A stretch of 60,810 nt of DNA from NCBI GenBank assembly GCA_003233175.1, contig QIKY01000257.1:1-60810 (forward strand), in the 5' to 3' direction. Every line of letters starts with the position of its first letter. Position 1 is the stretch's first letter. The position numbers were made by a program, and so were the translations under genes. The stretch comes from Planctomycetaceae bacterium. Lineage in GTDB: Bacteria > Planctomycetota > Planctomycetia > Pirellulales > Pirellulaceae. Of the stretch, positions 59,862-60,810 are shown piece after piece. The notes beneath the pieces are model-generated. The model was not told where the DNA came from and ran no database searches. It saw nothing but the letters and a program-made list of their open reading frames with translations.

Positions 59862-60064
59862 GACCGCACCATTTGACGAATGCGACGGGCGTGATTTTCG
59901 GGGGAGCGCGGTGTTCCGTAAATTGACATCCGGCAACCATCGCGACCGCCGAAACCACATCGAATTATACCATACACGTGCGCCTTCGGACTGCTCTTCT
60001 CGAACGTCCAGCCAGCCGCCACGGCTTCCTTGAGTTCTTTACGAATGTGTTTGTTGGGATGCAT
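59849..60064 (-). CDS. HicA-like toxin
   Basis: 71 residues. KELKEAVAAGWTFEKSSPKA followed by HVYGIIRC and GCRMSIYGTPRSPENHARRI has the double-stranded-RNA-binding-like HicA pattern with the catalytic His in the HVYG strand. It would cleave mRNA. The downstream partner gene overlaps, in toxin-first order as in hicAB. Confidence 0.78.
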   Translation of the reverse strand: MHPNKHIRKELKEAVAAGWTFEKSSPKAHVYGIIRCGFGGRDGCRMSIYGTPRSPENHARRIRQMVRSCKH

Positions 60065-60190
60065 CCGTTTCCCTTTCGTCGACTATTGCAATATGATGCC
60101 TTTCCATGTTGGGAACGGCGTGTCGGACTTCGCACGCAAGCATCTTGCGGCGACGGCAAAAATATCGCTGAAGGCAAAAGGTGATTTCAG

Positions 60191-60673
60191 TCAGCGTTTT
60201 TGCTTCTCCGCGATAAACGCCTGATCCTCATCGCTCAGCTTTTCGAGCGGCAATTCGATCTTCTTTCCGTCGCGTTTTTCCAGCGTGACGGTCTTGCCGA
60301 GTTTGCCGGCGAAGCGAGCTTCGATCGTTGTGCTGGCCGTCGACGTCCAAGTGCGAAATTCAGATTCGCGCCTTATCGCGGCGGCTTCTTTTTTTGAAAT
60401 CCCAACATTCGCGGTGTCCTCCACTGCCGGCGTTTTATCCACGACGGTCGACACCACGACCTCTCCGTCGATGGAAACTGAGACTATTTTATACCGTTGC
60501 TCGGCACCGAGTAACTGAACTCTGTAGCTGTGCTCGCTCGGCGTCCCAAACGCGTTCTTCGCTTTCAACTTTCCGGCGATGTTCCAGCCGACGTTGTTTG
60601 TCCCAGTGTAAGATGTCGAGTAGTCATTTCGACCAAAGAGGTAAAAATTGACGGTGAGTGGGTGGGAGAACAT
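60191..60673 (-). CDS. SHD1-domain protein, partial
   Basis: At least 160 residues. The C-terminus is an SHD1-type domain (FAGKLGKTVTLEKRDGKKIE, LPLEKLSDEDQAFIAEKQ) like those repeated in planctomycete proteins. The preceding part contains YLFGRNDYSTSYTGTNNVGW and VSVSIDGEVVVSTVVDKTP. A coding-like frame continues upstream as QLGNKIDARIHAEDTVKKMF. Beyond about 60724 the match seems to switch frame to LTMPATVNMAL at the window edge, so the gene may be frameshifted as well as cut by the window. Confidence 0.6.
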   Translation of the reverse strand: MFSHPLTVNFYLFGRNDYSTSYTGTNNVGWNIAGKLKAKNAFGTPSEHSYRVQLLGAEQRYKIVSVSIDGEVVVSTVVDKTPAVEDTANVGISKKEAAAIRRESEFRTWTSTASTTIEARFAGKLGKTVTLEKRDGKKIELPLEKLSDEDQAFIAEKQKR

Positions 60674-60810
60674 TTTTTTGACAGTATCTTCGGCGTGAAT
60701 CCTGGCATCTATTTTGTTACCTAGCTGGACAGCGCCATGTTGACTGTGGCTGGCATCGTTAAATCGTGATCTGGATTGACTTTATCGACCTTGACTTGCG
60801 GATGAAAAAA

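Overview
The window looks like a chromosomal segment of a planctomycete, probably from the Pirellulales/Rhodopirellula side of the phylum. The signs are a DUF1559 prepilin-like protein, a secreted sulfatase, SHD1-domain proteins, secretin/STN proteins with a 'SWDxVGGxG' motif, a Tad pilus secretin/CpaB/TadZ set with a 58-residue Flp pilin, and many dispersed palindromic repeats. Gene density is moderate, the base composition is GC-rich, and most genes are housekeeping or secreted functions.

Layout. 0.6-5.1 kb: a fumarylacetoacetate-hydrolase-family enzyme, a frameshifted FKBP-type prolyl isomerase and a secreted glycosidase-like protein. 5.8-11.6 kb: part of a Tad/Flp pilus locus (pilin, small membrane protein, prepilin peptidase, CpaB, secretin, TadZ) without the ATPase and platform genes. 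12.3-15.2 kb: lineage-specific genes, one of which donated a 123-bp segment to an ankyrin-repeat gene. 15.2-18.3 kb: four minus-strand genes, each followed at its 3' end by an attC-like site; this is an integron cassette array with no integrase. 18.5-21.7 kb: KDPG aldolase, a small membrane protein and ClpX. 22.0-26.5 kb: a ribose-type operon (kinase, lipoprotein binding protein, ATPase, permease). 26.5-29.4 kb: a minus-strand operon with an AMP-forming ligase, a PLP enzyme and a DUF971 protein, linked by overlapping stop/start codons. 29.5-36.0 kb: a membrane-anchored CobN-like chelatase with ExbB/MotA-type and DUF2149 partners, matching the anaerobic haem-utilisation HmuS group, next to a DUF1559 protein and a CxxC lipoprotein. 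36.7-38.9 kb: hemX-like and hemA.

39.0-40.7 kb is a 1.5-kb segment bracketed by inverted copies of a 76-bp element. It carries a methionine-aminopeptidase homologue that has lost three of five metal ligands, a 49-residue small protein and an integrase-N-terminus-like ORF. 40.8-49.4 kb: sulfatase, a 1278-residue membrane protein with a very long low-complexity region, a ParE-type toxin/antitoxin pair, and a LarA-like/YgfZ pair. 49.5-54.2 kb is the most unusual locus: a BlaI-type repressor translationally coupled to a BlaR1-like M56 metalloprotease whose sensor domain is replaced by a secretin-homology region, divergent from a protein with two STN-type repeats. Tandem TTTAC-N4-GTAAA operators overlap the promoter. 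54.3-55.8 kb: YifB/ComM-type AAA ATPase.

55.9-59.6 kb is a small genomic island bounded by 71-bp direct repeats of the 3' half of a tRNA-Lys gene. It holds a XhoI/PaeR7I-type restriction-modification pair preceded by a zinc-ribbon miniprotein, plus gene debris (endonuclease N-terminus, yifB fragment, SHD1 fragment). The C-terminal remnant of a tyrosine recombinase lies just outside the right repeat. The window ends with a HicA-type toxin/partner pair and a partial SHD1 protein. All calls come from reading the sequence and remembered family motifs; no database search was run.
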